Assembly: GCF_028369055.1 (NCBI RefSeq)
Contig: NZ_JAQNCZ010000001.1
Span: 434,001-498,000 of the forward strand
DNA: 64,000 nucleotides
Source of the DNA: Cognatishimia sp. SS12
Lineage (GTDB): Bacteria > Pseudomonadota > Alphaproteobacteria > Rhodobacterales > Rhodobacteraceae
Direction of reading: 5' to 3'
Below the pieces are notes generated by a model. That model was not told the DNA's origin and searched no databases. It saw nothing but the letters and a program-made list of their open reading frames with translations. Of this stretch, positions 30,259-39,696 are shown piece after piece (the stretch's first letter is position 1; every line of letters begins with the position of its first letter). Position numbers and translations under genes: made by a program.

Positions 30259-30876
30259 TTAAGCGTCCGGTTTGATCAAGCCGAGACCGCGCAGATAAAC
30301 GCCGATACCGCTTTCCAGCAGATCTTCGGGTGGGAAGGGGCTTTGGCTGCCGGGTGAATTTCGCGCGAAAAGTTCGACGACCCCGTGGCTCATCGCCCAG
30401 ATATGCGCGGAAAACATCGTTGCGGGGGGGCGTTTTTCCGGCGGGATATGTTCAGATAGGTCGCTTGCGGCCTGTTCCATCACACTGCGGGCGCGCCCGG
30501 CGACGGCGGCCAGCTCGGGCGTGCGATTGACCGAAACGCCGCTTTCAAACATTGCAATGTAATGGCCGGGGTATTTGCGGGCAAAGGCCAGATAGGCCCG
30601 GCCCGTCGCCTCAAAACTCGCCAGGGCCGATGGTTTTCCCTTGTCATAGGCGTATTGCATAAGGTCCGCAAAAATTTCATAGCCCTGACGCGCCGCTTCG
30701 GCGATCAGATCTTCGCGGCCTTCAAAGTGGCGATAGACCGCGGCCGGGGTGACGCCGGCGGTTTTGGCGGCCTCGGACAGGGTGAAGCCAGTTGGTCCTT
30801 TGGATTCAATCAGTTGCAGCGCTGCCTCAACCAAGGCCTGGCGCAGATTGCCATGATGATAACCGCGTTTAGGCAT
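30259..30876 (-). CDS. TetR-family regulator with WHG-type C-terminal domain
   Basis: The 205-aa product has a helix-turn-helix at residues about 25-50 ([27 protein letters not shown]) and a C-terminal ligand domain with [18 protein letters not shown] and [15 protein letters not shown], typical of the WHG group. Its start lies inside the end of ppk2 (8-base overlap), so the two are translated from one message. The ligand is unknown. Confidence 0.88.
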   Translation of the reverse strand: MPKRGYHHGNLRQALVEAALQLIESKGPTGFTLSEAAKTAGVTPAAVYRHFEGREDLIAEAARQGYEIFADLMQYAYDKGKPSALASFEATGRAYLAFARKYPGHYIAMFESGVSVNRTPELAAVAGRARSVMEQAASDLSEHIPPEKRPPATMFSAHIWAMSHGVVELFARNSPGSQSPFPPEDLLESGIGVYLRGLGLIKPDA

Positions 30877-31738
30877 GCCAAATATCCGTGCCGCCGCAAA
30901 TTTTCGCATCGCACGCGCCGATGGCGGCGCTGTCCTTGTGGGCATAATCCACGCGCGACAGCACGTGGCGCAGCGCATTGAGCCGTGCGCGGCGTTTGTC
31001 ATCGCTGCGAATAACGGTCCAGGGGGCATGGGCGCTGTCCGATTGTGCAAAAGTCTCGGCAATCGCCTGCGTATAAGCATCCCATTTTTTCAGGCCTTCA
31101 ACGTCAATCCAGCTGAGTTTCCACTGTTTCAGCGGATCAGATTCACGCGCCAAAAAGCGGCGCAGCTGTTCCGCGCGCCCGACGTTGAGCCAGAATTTGA
31201 TCAGGATGACGCCATCATCCACCAGCATCTTTTCAAAATTATTCACCTGCTTGAAAAACAGCGCCCGCTCGGCATCGGTGCAAAAGCCAAAGACCTTTTC
31301 CACCACACCCCGGTTGTACCAGCTGCGGTCAAAAAACACGAGTTCCCCTGCGGCCGGCAGGTGCGGCACATAGCGTTGAAAATACCACTGGCTCTGCTCA
31401 GTCTCGGTTGGTTTGCCCAGGGCCACAACGCGGGCATGGCGCGGGTTCAGGTTTTCGCGGAAGCGTTTGATCGTGCCGCCTTTTCCGGCGGCGTCGCGGC
31501 CTTCAAACACAATGGCGATGCGCTGTCCGCTCTCGCGCAGGCTGGCCTGTAGTTTTGCCAGCTCGATCTGCAGCGCGGCCATCTCACTTTCGTAGGCTTT
31601 GCGCTTTTGCCGGGCATCATAGGGAAAGCTGTCGTCCAGAATAGCGCCCTTGTCCGCTGAGGCGATGGCCTGTCGGATCGCCGCGGGCGCGGTGTCTTTG
31701 TAAAAAGCGCTGATCGCGCCATCAAAGGGCAGCTCCAT
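30869..31738 (-). CDS. ppk2: Polyphosphate kinase 2
   Basis: PPK2 moves phosphate between polyphosphate and nucleoside diphosphates. The 289-aa single-domain form has Walker [16 protein letters not shown], the lid-region arginines and the Walker B-like [18 protein letters not shown]. The C-terminal part is [20 protein letters not shown]. The length and motifs fit class I enzymes, which mainly make NTP or polyphosphate from NDP/NTP. It is upstream of and overlapping tetR. Confidence 0.93.
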   Translation of the reverse strand: MELPFDGAISAFYKDTAPAAIRQAIASADKGAILDDSFPYDARQKRKAYESEMAALQIELAKLQASLRESGQRIAIVFEGRDAAGKGGTIKRFRENLNPRHARVVALGKPTETEQSQWYFQRYVPHLPAAGELVFFDRSWYNRGVVEKVFGFCTDAERALFFKQVNNFEKMLVDDGVILIKFWLNVGRAEQLRRFLARESDPLKQWKLSWIDVEGLKKWDAYTQAIAETFAQSDSAHAPWTVIRSDDKRRARLNALRHVLSRVDYAHKDSAAIGACDAKICGGTDIWHA

Positions 31739-31780
31739 GAAAACCTCGTTGTTTTCTTTTAATATGGCGGTGTTAGGCGA

Positions 31781-32728
31781 TCAGTTCAACTTTGCCCGTG
31801 CGGAAGCGCGGTCAATCGCGTCAATCACGGCGGTTTCGGCGCTGTGGTGCGGCATGTGTCCGATGCCCTCCAGTACCGTGAGATGGGCATTGGGCAGGAT
31901 GCGCGACAGCGGGCGCGAGTGGATCTCAAGCCCGACGGTGGTGTCCGCATCGCCATGCAGCAATTCGGTGGGGGTGGTGATCTGCGGCAGCCGGGGTTGC
32001 AGCGCCTTGATTTCCTCAAGCAGGCCGGCTCGTTGCAGGGCATTTGCGCGCAGCGCGCTGCGGCGCAGGGTCAGGCCAGGGCCAAAGTGCGCGGCATAGC
32101 CTTCGGGGGCCGATTGCGGCGCAAAAACGCTTTCGACCTCGCGATTGACCTTGCTTGTCGGCACCCAGGCGGTCAGCACCGGAATGACCAGCGGGCCTAA
32201 GAGCGGGTGCGATGTCAGGCCGTAAAACAGGCTCAGCGCGCTGGTCCAGGGCAGCGATGGGGTCGACAGCGCCACAAGCGCCGCAATGTTGTCGGGGTGA
32301 TGGGCGGCCCAGGCCAGGGCGACCGAGCCGCCATAACTTTGGCCCAGCACAATCGGGGTTTCTGCGCCCAGTTGCGCCGCTGTTTTCTGTAGCAATGTGG
32401 CTTGCTGCTGAATGCTGGCCCCACCCATCGGCGCGGTATAGCCCAGCCCGGGGCGGTCAATGGCAATGACCCGGTAGCGGTCTGCCAGTTTGCCCACCAG
32501 AGAAAAGGTGAAATCGCGCGCACTGCCGGAGGAGCCGTGGATCAGGACCAGATCAGGCCCGCTGCCACGCACCACCACATGCACCGGATGGCCATCGACC
32601 CGCAGGATTTGCCCCTCGGGCGGATAGCGCTTTTCAGCCCGCGCCTCATTGGCGCGGGCCTTGATCATCGTGGCCACTGCAAAGGCGACCAGAAGAAAAG
32701 CGCATATGATGAACGCCTTAGCTGCCAA
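31781..32728 (-). CDS. Alpha/beta hydrolase, membrane-anchored
   Basis: The 315-aa product begins with a membrane helix (residues about 3-22) and continues with an alpha/beta-hydrolase core. The oxyanion region is [12 protein letters not shown], the nucleophile serine is in [12 protein letters not shown], the acid is probably the Asp in [11 protein letters not shown] and the His is in GIGHMPHH. The substrate is not known. Its start overlaps the metA stop by 11 bases, which suggests coexpression with metA. Confidence 0.82.
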   Translation of the reverse strand: MAAKAFIICAFLLVAFAVATMIKARANEARAEKRYPPEGQILRVDGHPVHVVVRGSGPDLVLIHGSSGSARDFTFSLVGKLADRYRVIAIDRPGLGYTAPMGGASIQQQATLLQKTAAQLGAETPIVLGQSYGGSVALAWAAHHPDNIAALVALSTPSLPWTSALSLFYGLTSHPLLGPLVIPVLTAWVPTSKVNREVESVFAPQSAPEGYAAHFGPGLTLRRSALRANALQRAGLLEEIKALQPRLPQITTPTELLHGDADTTVGLEIHSRPLSRILPNAHLTVLEGIGHMPHHSAETAVIDAIDRASARAKLN

Positions 32729-33641
32729 TGTTGTTCATGTCGTAATGGGTGGTTTCATAGACTTCGGTGATCCAATTGCCATAAAGCAGATGCGCATGGC
32801 TGCGCCAGCGGTTCTGCGGCGGCTGGCTGGGATCATCATCCGGGTAATAGTTCATCGGCACGTTGATCGGCGTGCCCTCGGCGACGTCGCGATCATATTC
32901 CTGTTTCAGCGTGTCGCTGTCATATTCGAAATGGTTGAAGATATAGAGCGCACGGTGCTTGCTGTCCTCAACCAGGCAGGGGCCGGCTTCGTCGCTGGCC
33001 AGCAGGGTTTTGAGCGCTGGCACAGCGTCAATTTCGGCCTGTTTCATTTCGGTCCAGCGGCTGACCGGAATCACGCAATCATCGGAAAAGCCGCGCAGAA
33101 AATGGCTGGACGGGTCCAGATTCTTGTGACGGAAACAGCCAAAGGCCTTGGCGTCCAGCAGGTGTTTTTTTACGCCGTGGAAATAGTTGATCATGGCCAT
33201 GCCGCCCCAGCAGACCCCAAAGGTCGAATGCACATGGGTCTGCGTCCAGTCAAAGACCTCGCGCAATTCGTCCCAATAGGTGACATCGTCAAACGGCAAA
33301 TGTTCGATCGGGGCCCCGGTGATGATCAGCCCATCAAATTTTTCGCCCGTGGCTTTGACCTCGGAAAAGGGGCGATAGAATTCGGCCATATGTTCTGCGG
33401 CTGTGTTCTTGGTCTGATGCTCGCTCATGCGGATCAGCGACAGTTCAATCTGCAACGCCGTTGCGCCAATGAGGCGGGCGAATTGATTTTCTGTCTGGAT
33501 CTTTTTTGGCATCAGGTTCAGCAGGCCAATCCGCAGTGGGCGGATATCCTGCCGGGCCGCTTGATCTTCTGCCATCACCATGACGCCTTCGCGCGAAAGC
33601 ACGTCAAAGGCAGGCAGGTCTGAGGGCAGTTTGATGGGCAT
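32718..33641 (-). CDS. metA: Homoserine O-acetyltransferase, MetA type
   Basis: MetA activates homoserine for methionine synthesis. The 307-aa product has [13 protein letters not shown], the nucleophile Cys144 in FGVCWGG, and the catalytic His/Glu in FNHFEYD. At the position that sets acyl-CoA choice it has Glu113 (GAPIEHLPF). Family studies tie Glu to acetyl-CoA and Gly, as in E. coli, to succinyl-CoA, so acetyl-CoA use is likely. The gene lies between a P-loop gene and a hydrolase on the same strand. Confidence 0.95.
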   Translation of the reverse strand: MPIKLPSDLPAFDVLSREGVMVMAEDQAARQDIRPLRIGLLNLMPKKIQTENQFARLIGATALQIELSLIRMSEHQTKNTAAEHMAEFYRPFSEVKATGEKFDGLIITGAPIEHLPFDDVTYWDELREVFDWTQTHVHSTFGVCWGGMAMINYFHGVKKHLLDAKAFGCFRHKNLDPSSHFLRGFSDDCVIPVSRWTEMKQAEIDAVPALKTLLASDEAGPCLVEDSKHRALYIFNHFEYDSDTLKQEYDRDVAEGTPINVPMNYYPDDDPSQPPQNRWRSHAHLLYGNWITEVYETTHYDMNNIGS

Positions 33642-33692
33642 TGGACAGTCTTCTTTTATGGTGGAAGGGGTTATGTAGGGCAGGCGGCAGCG

Positions 33693-34544
33693 TCACTCAA
33701 GGGCGCTTGCGATCAGCGCGTCAAACTCTGACGGGCTTGTGACTTTGGCCAGATCTTCAGCGCGCAGGGTGATGCCCCATTTGGACATCGCCTCATAGCG
33801 GGGCTGACGATGGGCCAGAGCCTTGGCATAGGTCCAGCGCACAAAAGCATCCGGGTTCACCTCGTCAGGGGCGCAGCCCTCGCTTTGCAGATATTCGTTC
33901 CAGCGATCAATCAGGAAATCCGGCTGATAATACATCGGCTTTGGCGCTTTATCAAAGCGGCGGATCAACTCATCCGTATGGGCGTCAGACCCTTTGATCC
34001 AGACCATTAACGCCGTCTCGCTTAGCATCTTTAGGATCGGATCTTCGGGATCTTCTGGGTTCACCACCTCGCAGATCGAGCCGCCGGTATCGCAAACGAA
34101 ATGGTCATAGCCATACAGCTCATGCGCCCGCGCAACGAAATGCGGCGTGTCGTTAAGTGCAGCAATTTCAGCTTCGCGGTGTTGATTTTGGCGGCGCAGA
34201 TATTCTTCAAACGGCACACCGCCGAGGTCGGGATTGCCGGGTTTGCCTAAATAGGTGCTGAGGGGGGCGAGATTGTTGAAAGTGATGTTAGAGCCGATGT
34301 AAATGCTGTCACTCAGCAGCAGCTCACGCAGAAACGGCACTTTCATCGCTTCGGCTTTGGCGTTGTCCGCGATGTGTTCGCCCATGTATCGGGTGCCAAT
34401 CCGGTAGTCGACCGAATAGTGAAACCAATCACCGGAGTCGCGCAACATGTTGGAAACATGGGTTTTCCCCAGGCCTGACATAGCAAAGAGAAGAACCTTT
34501 TTTTGCGGCGCGTCCCGCCAGTCGCTTGCGGAGTTGTAAAGCAT
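33693..34544 (-). CDS. P-loop ATPase of unknown function
   Basis: The 283-aa product has a Walker A motif (LLFAMSGLGKTHVS, about residues 18-31) and a possible acidic end of a strand in FVCDTGGSICEVV. The rest shows no domain I can name. Segments such as RQNQHREAEIAALND and PMYYQPDFLIDRWNEYL suggest a cytosolic kinase- or AAA-like nucleotide enzyme. It sits 51 bases upstream of metA on the same strand and may be cotranscribed. Function unknown. Confidence 0.75.
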   Translation of the reverse strand: MLYNSASDWRDAPQKKVLLFAMSGLGKTHVSNMLRDSGDWFHYSVDYRIGTRYMGEHIADNAKAEAMKVPFLRELLLSDSIYIGSNITFNNLAPLSTYLGKPGNPDLGGVPFEEYLRRQNQHREAEIAALNDTPHFVARAHELYGYDHFVCDTGGSICEVVNPEDPEDPILKMLSETALMVWIKGSDAHTDELIRRFDKAPKPMYYQPDFLIDRWNEYLQSEGCAPDEVNPDAFVRWTYAKALAHRQPRYEAMSKWGITLRAEDLAKVTSPSEFDALIASALE

Positions 34545-34649
34545 CTACCCGACCCTGTTGGTTTTACTTGTAGGTAGCGGGCAGGCCGCGCCGGGTCAAT
34601 GTCATGCAGCAGGACCACCGCGCCGATCCGGGCGCGATGGTCGTGATTT

Positions 34650-35747
34650 TCAAAAGCGGAAACGCACTTTGAGACCCGCGCCCCAGGCGCTGTTGTCACT
34701 GAATGACGCCGCGGTTGCCGGTGAGATGGATGCCAGCGTTGTATCTGCATCGCCCAGCCAGACGTGGCTGACGCCGCCGGTGATCTCCATATTGCCCTGC
34801 TTGTAGGTCGCGCCAATGGTGACACCGGATTTTCCATTTGTGGGTTTCAGGTTCGAAGAAAAGCCGGACACCCGCGGCTCGTGCATTACCGAAATAGCCC
34901 CGGACCAGTTTTCATTGAAGCGGCGGCCCACGCCCAAAGTATAGGTGATGGTGTCAGAGCTATAGGACACAAGCGGCACGGTGGTCGCGGCAACATAGCC
35001 CGGTGGGGAAATGTCAAATTCCGACCAATCCACCCAGCGCGCGCTGCCAAACAACAACGTGTCTTTGGCGATGCCAGTCTGAAATTCCAGGTTCAGCGAT
35101 TGCGGGGTTTCGGTGGACAGGCTGTTGGTGCCGGGCACGGGGCCGGTTTCGACGATGGTCCAATCGTGCTGGATGGCCGAATTATAGGTCAGCGCGACGC
35201 GCAGCGCGATATCCGGCCGCTCATAGGCCACCCCGGCGACATAGCCAAAGCTGCCATCATTGTCGCTGCTGGCGGTGTAACCGGCCACAAACGGCAGGGA
35301 GGCCGCGGCCTCCAGCGTCTGATAGCGCAACCCGCCAAAGACACTGACATTGCTGTCGGTGGTGTATTTGATCAATCCGGTGAGGGCTTTGCTGTTCAGC
35401 GTGGCTGTGGAGCCTGCGGCAAAATATCCGGTGCCGCTGGGGTAGGCCACGTCTGCGCCAAAGGGTTGATCAAAAATCAACGCCGCCGACAGGCCCGTGC
35501 CCAGATCCTGTTTATAGGCCAGACCTGTCTGAAAATACCGCTCGCTCATGTCACCTGAGGCAACGCCCGTCGTCACCGCCACGCCGGTGCCAGAAACGCT
35601 GGGATCGACCACGCCAACGCTCAGTTCAACCAGATCGCCCTGTTCAAAAAGGATGCTGGCCGATTGTGTGGTTCGCTCGACCCCGCCAGCCATTGCGCCG
35701 CTGGCAAGAACCCCAATTGCCGCTGCACCTGTCAGTGCTTTTTTCAT
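34650..35747 (-). CDS. OmpP1/FadL-like outer membrane protein
   Basis: FadL-type barrels carry long-chain fatty acids or other hydrophobic compounds across the outer membrane. The 365-aa product has a signal peptide (MKKALTGAAAIGVLASGAMA, residues 1-20). Alternating beta-strand patterns follow, with the typical QTGLAYKQDLGTGLSAALIFDQPFGAD-like region and a C-terminal aromatic (VRFRF). No enterobacterial FadL hatch motif could be aligned by eye, so the substrate is open. Confidence 0.78.
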   Translation of the reverse strand: MKKALTGAAAIGVLASGAMAGGVERTTQSASILFEQGDLVELSVGVVDPSVSGTGVAVTTGVASGDMSERYFQTGLAYKQDLGTGLSAALIFDQPFGADVAYPSGTGYFAAGSTATLNSKALTGLIKYTTDSNVSVFGGLRYQTLEAAASLPFVAGYTASSDNDGSFGYVAGVAYERPDIALRVALTYNSAIQHDWTIVETGPVPGTNSLSTETPQSLNLEFQTGIAKDTLLFGSARWVDWSEFDISPPGYVAATTVPLVSYSSDTITYTLGVGRRFNENWSGAISVMHEPRVSGFSSNLKPTNGKSGVTIGATYKQGNMEITGGVSHVWLGDADTTLASISPATAASFSDNSAWGAGLKVRFRF

Positions 35748-35822
35748 GTCACGCCTCCCCGCGTGTTATTGCAGTTCGGGCACGCTAGGAAACGGTGGGC
35801 TTTGGGGTCAATTGGTGACTGC

Positions 35823-35846
35823 GCGTTAAACTGATCAGTCTAACGC
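35823..35846. repeat. 24-bp near-perfect palindrome at the EamA stop
   Basis: GCGTTAAACTGATCAGTCTAACGC equals its own complement except for one base pair. It covers the stop codon of the EamA gene. It could act as a transcript-end hairpin for the minus strand, though no T-run follows, or as a protein-binding palindrome. Confidence 0.45.
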
Positions 35847-36718
35847 AAAGTCAACTTGGCGTTGTTTTTGGATTCTGTGATGATGTTCAAGTAGTTACCC
35901 GCGAAAATCAGAACAGCGCCAAACAGTACGCTCAGTTGTAGAGGTTCCGCGTAAAGCAGCGCGCCCACCAAAGCGATCACTGGTAGCCTGACAAAGTCGA
36001 TGGGCGAAACAACCGATGCGGGTGCCAGTGACAGCGCGGTCGTCATGCAAAAATGCGCTGTGACGCCCGCGAGCCCGATCAGAACAACCAAGGGCAATAT
36101 GGCCAAGGATGGCAACGTGATCTGCAGGTCGTATCCCGTGGCAATCAACCCAAATCCGCTTTGCATCAGGGTAAGGTAAAACAGGATGGCATAGGTGCTG
36201 TGGCGCGCGGTCAGTCGTTTGGTAAAGATCACGGTCAGCGCAAAACAAATGGCGCAGGCCGCCGCTGGCAGAATGCCCGGCCCCAGACCGCCGACACCAG
36301 GCTGCGCGATGATGAGGATGCCAACAAAGCCGATCAGCGCCGCCAAAAGCCCCACCGCGCGGATCGGCCGCCCCAGCAAGAATGGCGACAGCAGCAAGAC
36401 CCAGATCGGTGTGGTGAACTCCAGCGCGAAAAGCTGCGCAAGCGGCATCAGTGTCAGCGCATAAAACCACAGGTTCTGCCCAGCGAAATGCGCCAGATTA
36501 CGCATGCCATGCAGGCCCAGATCCGCGCGGGTGATAGTGTGAAACTGCCGCTTCAGCGCGATCAGGCCGATGACGATCAGCAGCCCGATCAGGCTGCGGT
36601 AGGTCATGATTTCGAAGGTATCCAGTTCAGCGCTGGCCTCGCGCCCGGCAACGGCCATGACGGAAAAGGAAACAATCGCCCCTGACATCCAAAGCGATGC
36701 CCTCAAAAAGTCACTCAT
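35840..36718 (-). CDS. EamA/DMT-superfamily transporter
   Basis: The 292-aa product has about ten hydrophobic segments in two EamA repeats (first half around residues 5-140, second 150-285). The characteristic LEFTTPIWVLLLSPFLLGRP and ALTLMPLAQLFALEF parts are seen in drug/metabolite exporters of the RhaT/S-adenosylmethionine-type group. The substrate cannot be told from sequence. No linked biosynthesis gene points to one. Confidence 0.88.
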   Translation of the reverse strand: MSDFLRASLWMSGAIVSFSVMAVAGREASAELDTFEIMTYRSLIGLLIVIGLIALKRQFHTITRADLGLHGMRNLAHFAGQNLWFYALTLMPLAQLFALEFTTPIWVLLLSPFLLGRPIRAVGLLAALIGFVGILIIAQPGVGGLGPGILPAAACAICFALTVIFTKRLTARHSTYAILFYLTLMQSGFGLIATGYDLQITLPSLAILPLVVLIGLAGVTAHFCMTTALSLAPASVVSPIDFVRLPVIALVGALLYAEPLQLSVLFGAVLIFAGNYLNIITESKNNAKLTLR

Positions 36719-36756
36719 GGTTGCCTCACTCCGCCCGCGGCGACTGTGGGGGCAAT

Positions 36757-37686
36757 TCAGACATCGGTCAAGTCACCGGCGCGCGCCCGCGGCACGGTGA
36801 GGCCTAGGGCCTCCTTGGCTGAATATTTTGGCTGCCAGCCGAAATCCGTCGGAGCAAGGCGCAGGGGCGCAAAAAAATTGTCGTAAAGATAGGGGCGGCG
36901 CAGCACTGTGGCGCTGGCTTTGAGCAGCGGCAGCGGCAGGGGAAACAGCCGCTCAGGCCGCCCCAGAGCCTTGCGCAGCGTTCGCGCGATGGTGGTGGCG
37001 GTCAGATCATCGTGATCGCTGGCCAGAATATCCTGCGGCGCGTTCGGGTCCAGGATGCAATGGCGGATCAGGTCTGCAAGGTTTTGCACCGCCATCATGC
37101 TGCGCGGCGCGTTGCAATAGGCAAAGGGCAGGGGCGCAGCGCTATCGCAGAGTTTGTGAAAGCGCCGCCACAGCCCCGGCGCATGCGGCCCGTAGACCAA
37201 TGGCACACGCAAAATCGTGGTGCGCATGCCGCTGGTGCGCACGATCTCTTCGGCTTCCAGCTTGCCCTGCGCATAAGGCGAATTCGGCGCAACGGGATGA
37301 TCAAAAGAAATGACCTGATCCGAACTGCGCAGCCCATAGACCGCCACGGTCGACAGAAACACAAAATGCCCGACGCCCGCCGCTTCGGCCTGCGCAATCA
37401 GCGCAGCAACGGCGTCACGATTGTCGCGGCGATGCTGCGCAAGCGCAGTTTTTTTGTCGTCGCGCCCATGCACGCGCGCGGCGCAATGCACGACGGCCTT
37501 GGCCCCGGTCAGCACCTTGGACAGATCGCCGATATTGCCAAGATCAAAGCCGTGCACCAGCCCTTTGGCCGGTTTGCGTGTCAGGCCAACCGGGTATTCC
37601 CCGGCTTCGGCCAAGGCGCGCATCACATGGGTGCCCACAAAGCCAGAGGCACCAGTGACAACGATATGGTTCTTTTGGGGGGACAT
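36757..37686 (-). CDS. NAD-dependent epimerase/dehydratase (extended SDR)
   Basis: The 309-aa product has the Rossmann motif VVTGASGFVGTHV, the VVHCAARVHG strand, the catalytic serine region FLSTVAVYG and the YxxxK motif YAQGKLEAE. This places it among UDP-sugar epimerases/dehydratases. The frame is open 84 bases further upstream, but the ATG at 37686 fits the family start. The exact sugar substrate is unknown. Confidence 0.88.
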   Translation of the reverse strand: MSPQKNHIVVTGASGFVGTHVMRALAEAGEYPVGLTRKPAKGLVHGFDLGNIGDLSKVLTGAKAVVHCAARVHGRDDKKTALAQHRRDNRDAVAALIAQAEAAGVGHFVFLSTVAVYGLRSSDQVISFDHPVAPNSPYAQGKLEAEEIVRTSGMRTTILRVPLVYGPHAPGLWRRFHKLCDSAAPLPFAYCNAPRSMMAVQNLADLIRHCILDPNAPQDILASDHDDLTATTIARTLRKALGRPERLFPLPLPLLKASATVLRRPYLYDNFFAPLRLAPTDFGWQPKYSAKEALGLTVPRARAGDLTDV

Positions 37687-37788
37687 GCCGGCTGCTCGCT
37701 TTGTTGCTTTTGCCACATCTACAAAATGGACGCCGCCTGACAAAGAGGGAAAAGCCGCCATGCACCGCAAAAGCAGGCGGCGCGCAAA

Positions 37789-37824
37789 GAAAAAGGCCGC
37801 GCGCTGATCTGCGCCCGGCCTTTT
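37789..37824 (-). terminator. guaA terminator
   Basis: AAAAGGCCG at 37791-37799 pairs with CGGCCTTTT at 37816-37824, with inner GCGC pairing. On the minus strand the stem ends in TTTTTC, 16 bases after the guaA stop. Confidence 0.75.
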
Positions 37825-37839
37825 GTGTCTGTCAGGGAT

Positions 37840-39402
37840 TTATTCCCACTCGATCGTGCCCGGAGGCTTGGAGGTGATGTCATAGGTGCAGCGGTTGATG
37901 CCCTTGACCTCATTGATGATCCGGGTGGCGGTTTCGCCCAGGAATTCATGGCTGAAGGGGTAATAATCCGCGGTCATGCCGTCCACCGAGGTCACAGCAC
38001 GCAGGGCGCAGGCATAGTCATAGGTGCGGCCATCGCCCATCACACCCACGGTGCGCACCGGCAGAATGGCCACAAAAGCCTGCCAGATATCGTCATAAAG
38101 ACCGTGCTTGCGGATCTGGTCGATAAAAATCGCATCTGCTTCGCGCAGGATGTCGAGCTTTTCGCGGGTGATTTCGCCCGGACAGCGGATCGCCAGACCC
38201 GGCCCCGGGAAGGGATGGCGGCCAATGAAACTGTCCGGCAGCCCCAGCTCGCGGCCCAAAGCGCGCACTTCGTCTTTGAAGAGCTCGCGCAGCGGCTCTA
38301 CCAGTTTCAGGCCCATCTTTTCAGGCAGACCACCGACGTTGTGGTGCGATTTGATTGTAACCGAAGGCCCGCCAGAGAAGGACACAGATTCGATCACATC
38401 GGGATACAGCGTGCCCTGCGCGAGGAATTCGGCCCCCTCGATCTGGTCCGCGTATTTCTGGAACACATCGATAAAGAGCTTGCCGATAATCTTGCGCTTG
38501 GTTTCCGGGTCAGATTGGCCTTCCAATTCGCCCAAGAACAACTCGGTTTCATCGGCGTGGATCACCTGCAGGTTCATGTGATCGCGGAACATGCCGACAA
38601 CTTCCTGCGCTTCGTTCTTGCGCAGCAAGCCGTGGTCCACAAACACACAGGTCAGCTGATCGCCAATCGCCTCGTGGATCAGCGCCGCCGCGACAGAACT
38701 GTCGACACCGCCAGACAGGGCGCAGATGACGTTTTTGTCGCCGACCTGATCGCGGATCGCCTCGACCATCTGTTCGCGATAGGCCCCCATCGTCCAGTCG
38801 CCCTTGAACCCGGCGAGACGCACGAAGTTTTCATATAGCGTTGCGCCGTTGGGCGTGTGGTGTACCTCAGGGTGGAATTGCACAGCATAGAAGTTGCGCG
38901 CAAGATCGGCGGTGATGGCATAAGGCGCGTTTGGCGAGGTGCCGTAGACTTCAAAACCGGGCGCGATCTCAGAGACATGATCGCCATGGCTCATCCAGAC
39001 CTGTTCGGTCTGCTCAAGGAACCAGCCTGCCAGCAGGTCAATGCGCTCTTCGCTTGGGGTGACATGGGCGCGGCCAAATTCGGCGGTGCCATGGCCGGAC
39101 TGAACGGTGCCGCCCAGTTGATGCATCATCACCTGTTGCCCATAGCAGATCCCAAGGATCGGTACGCCGTAGTCAAAAATTTCCTGCGGCGCGCGCGGGC
39201 TGCCCTCGCGGGTCACGCTGTCAGGGCCACCGGAAAAGATCACGGCCTTGGGCGCAAAGCTGCGCACGAAGTCCATGGTGACATTCTGATAGGGGTGTAT
39301 TTCACAATAGACATTCAGCTCACGCAGGCGGCGCGCGATCAGCTGCGTCACCTGGCTGCCAAAGTCTATGATAAGAAGGCGGTCATGGGATGTCTCTGTC
39401 AT
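37840..39402 (-). CDS. guaA: GMP synthase (glutamine-hydrolysing)
   Basis: GuaA aminates XMP to GMP. The 520-aa protein has an N-terminal class I glutamine amidotransferase domain with the nucleophile Cys in LGICYGQQ and His/Glu in [10 protein letters not shown]. The ATP-pyrophosphatase domain has the P-loop [12 protein letters not shown], and the C-terminal dimerisation domain ends GTIEWE. The ATG at 39402 gives the family length; the frame extends 18 bases further. Confidence 0.97.
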   Translation of the reverse strand: MTETSHDRLLIIDFGSQVTQLIARRLRELNVYCEIHPYQNVTMDFVRSFAPKAVIFSGGPDSVTREGSPRAPQEIFDYGVPILGICYGQQVMMHQLGGTVQSGHGTAEFGRAHVTPSEERIDLLAGWFLEQTEQVWMSHGDHVSEIAPGFEVYGTSPNAPYAITADLARNFYAVQFHPEVHHTPNGATLYENFVRLAGFKGDWTMGAYREQMVEAIRDQVGDKNVICALSGGVDSSVAAALIHEAIGDQLTCVFVDHGLLRKNEAQEVVGMFRDHMNLQVIHADETELFLGELEGQSDPETKRKIIGKLFIDVFQKYADQIEGAEFLAQGTLYPDVIESVSFSGGPSVTIKSHHNVGGLPEKMGLKLVEPLRELFKDEVRALGRELGLPDSFIGRHPFPGPGLAIRCPGEITREKLDILREADAIFIDQIRKHGLYDDIWQAFVAILPVRTVGVMGDGRTYDYACALRAVTSVDGMTADYYPFSHEFLGETATRIINEVKGINRCTYDITSKPPGTIEWE

Positions 39403-39696
39403 GCAGGCCGCATAGGGCAAAGCGGGCGTTGAGGCAAGATTGTTTCAGCCAATATGCAAAATCATCTGTCGCCTTTGCGCGCCTTTTTCGCAGCCGGGCG
39501 GAGTTGAGAAATTTTTCTTGCCAAAATTCGCACGGGTACGGGACAGTGTTACACAACTTAACAGGGTGTTGCGTGACAGGCGTGCGGGCGCGCGCCGTGC
39601 TCTGGAACCGTTTACGATTGGGAAACAATCTTTCCAATATCCAGCGGCGCTGCGCTGCCGGAGGATATGCAAATTTCAGACCAATCGGGGGCAGGT
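39403..39696 (+). promoter_or_regulatory. guaA/DUF6456 divergent intergenic region
   Basis: Nearly 300 bases separate two divergent genes. An inverted repeat ATTGG(G)AAA-caatc-TTTCCAAT lies near 39617-39638, about 60 bases before the DUF6456 start, and may be an operator. No other gene with a ribosome binding site is seen. Confidence 0.35.

Noticed and set aside
37760-37807. A 15-codon Lys/Arg-rich plus-strand frame before the guaA terminator
   Set aside because: No ribosome binding site, and it is mostly the terminator stem.
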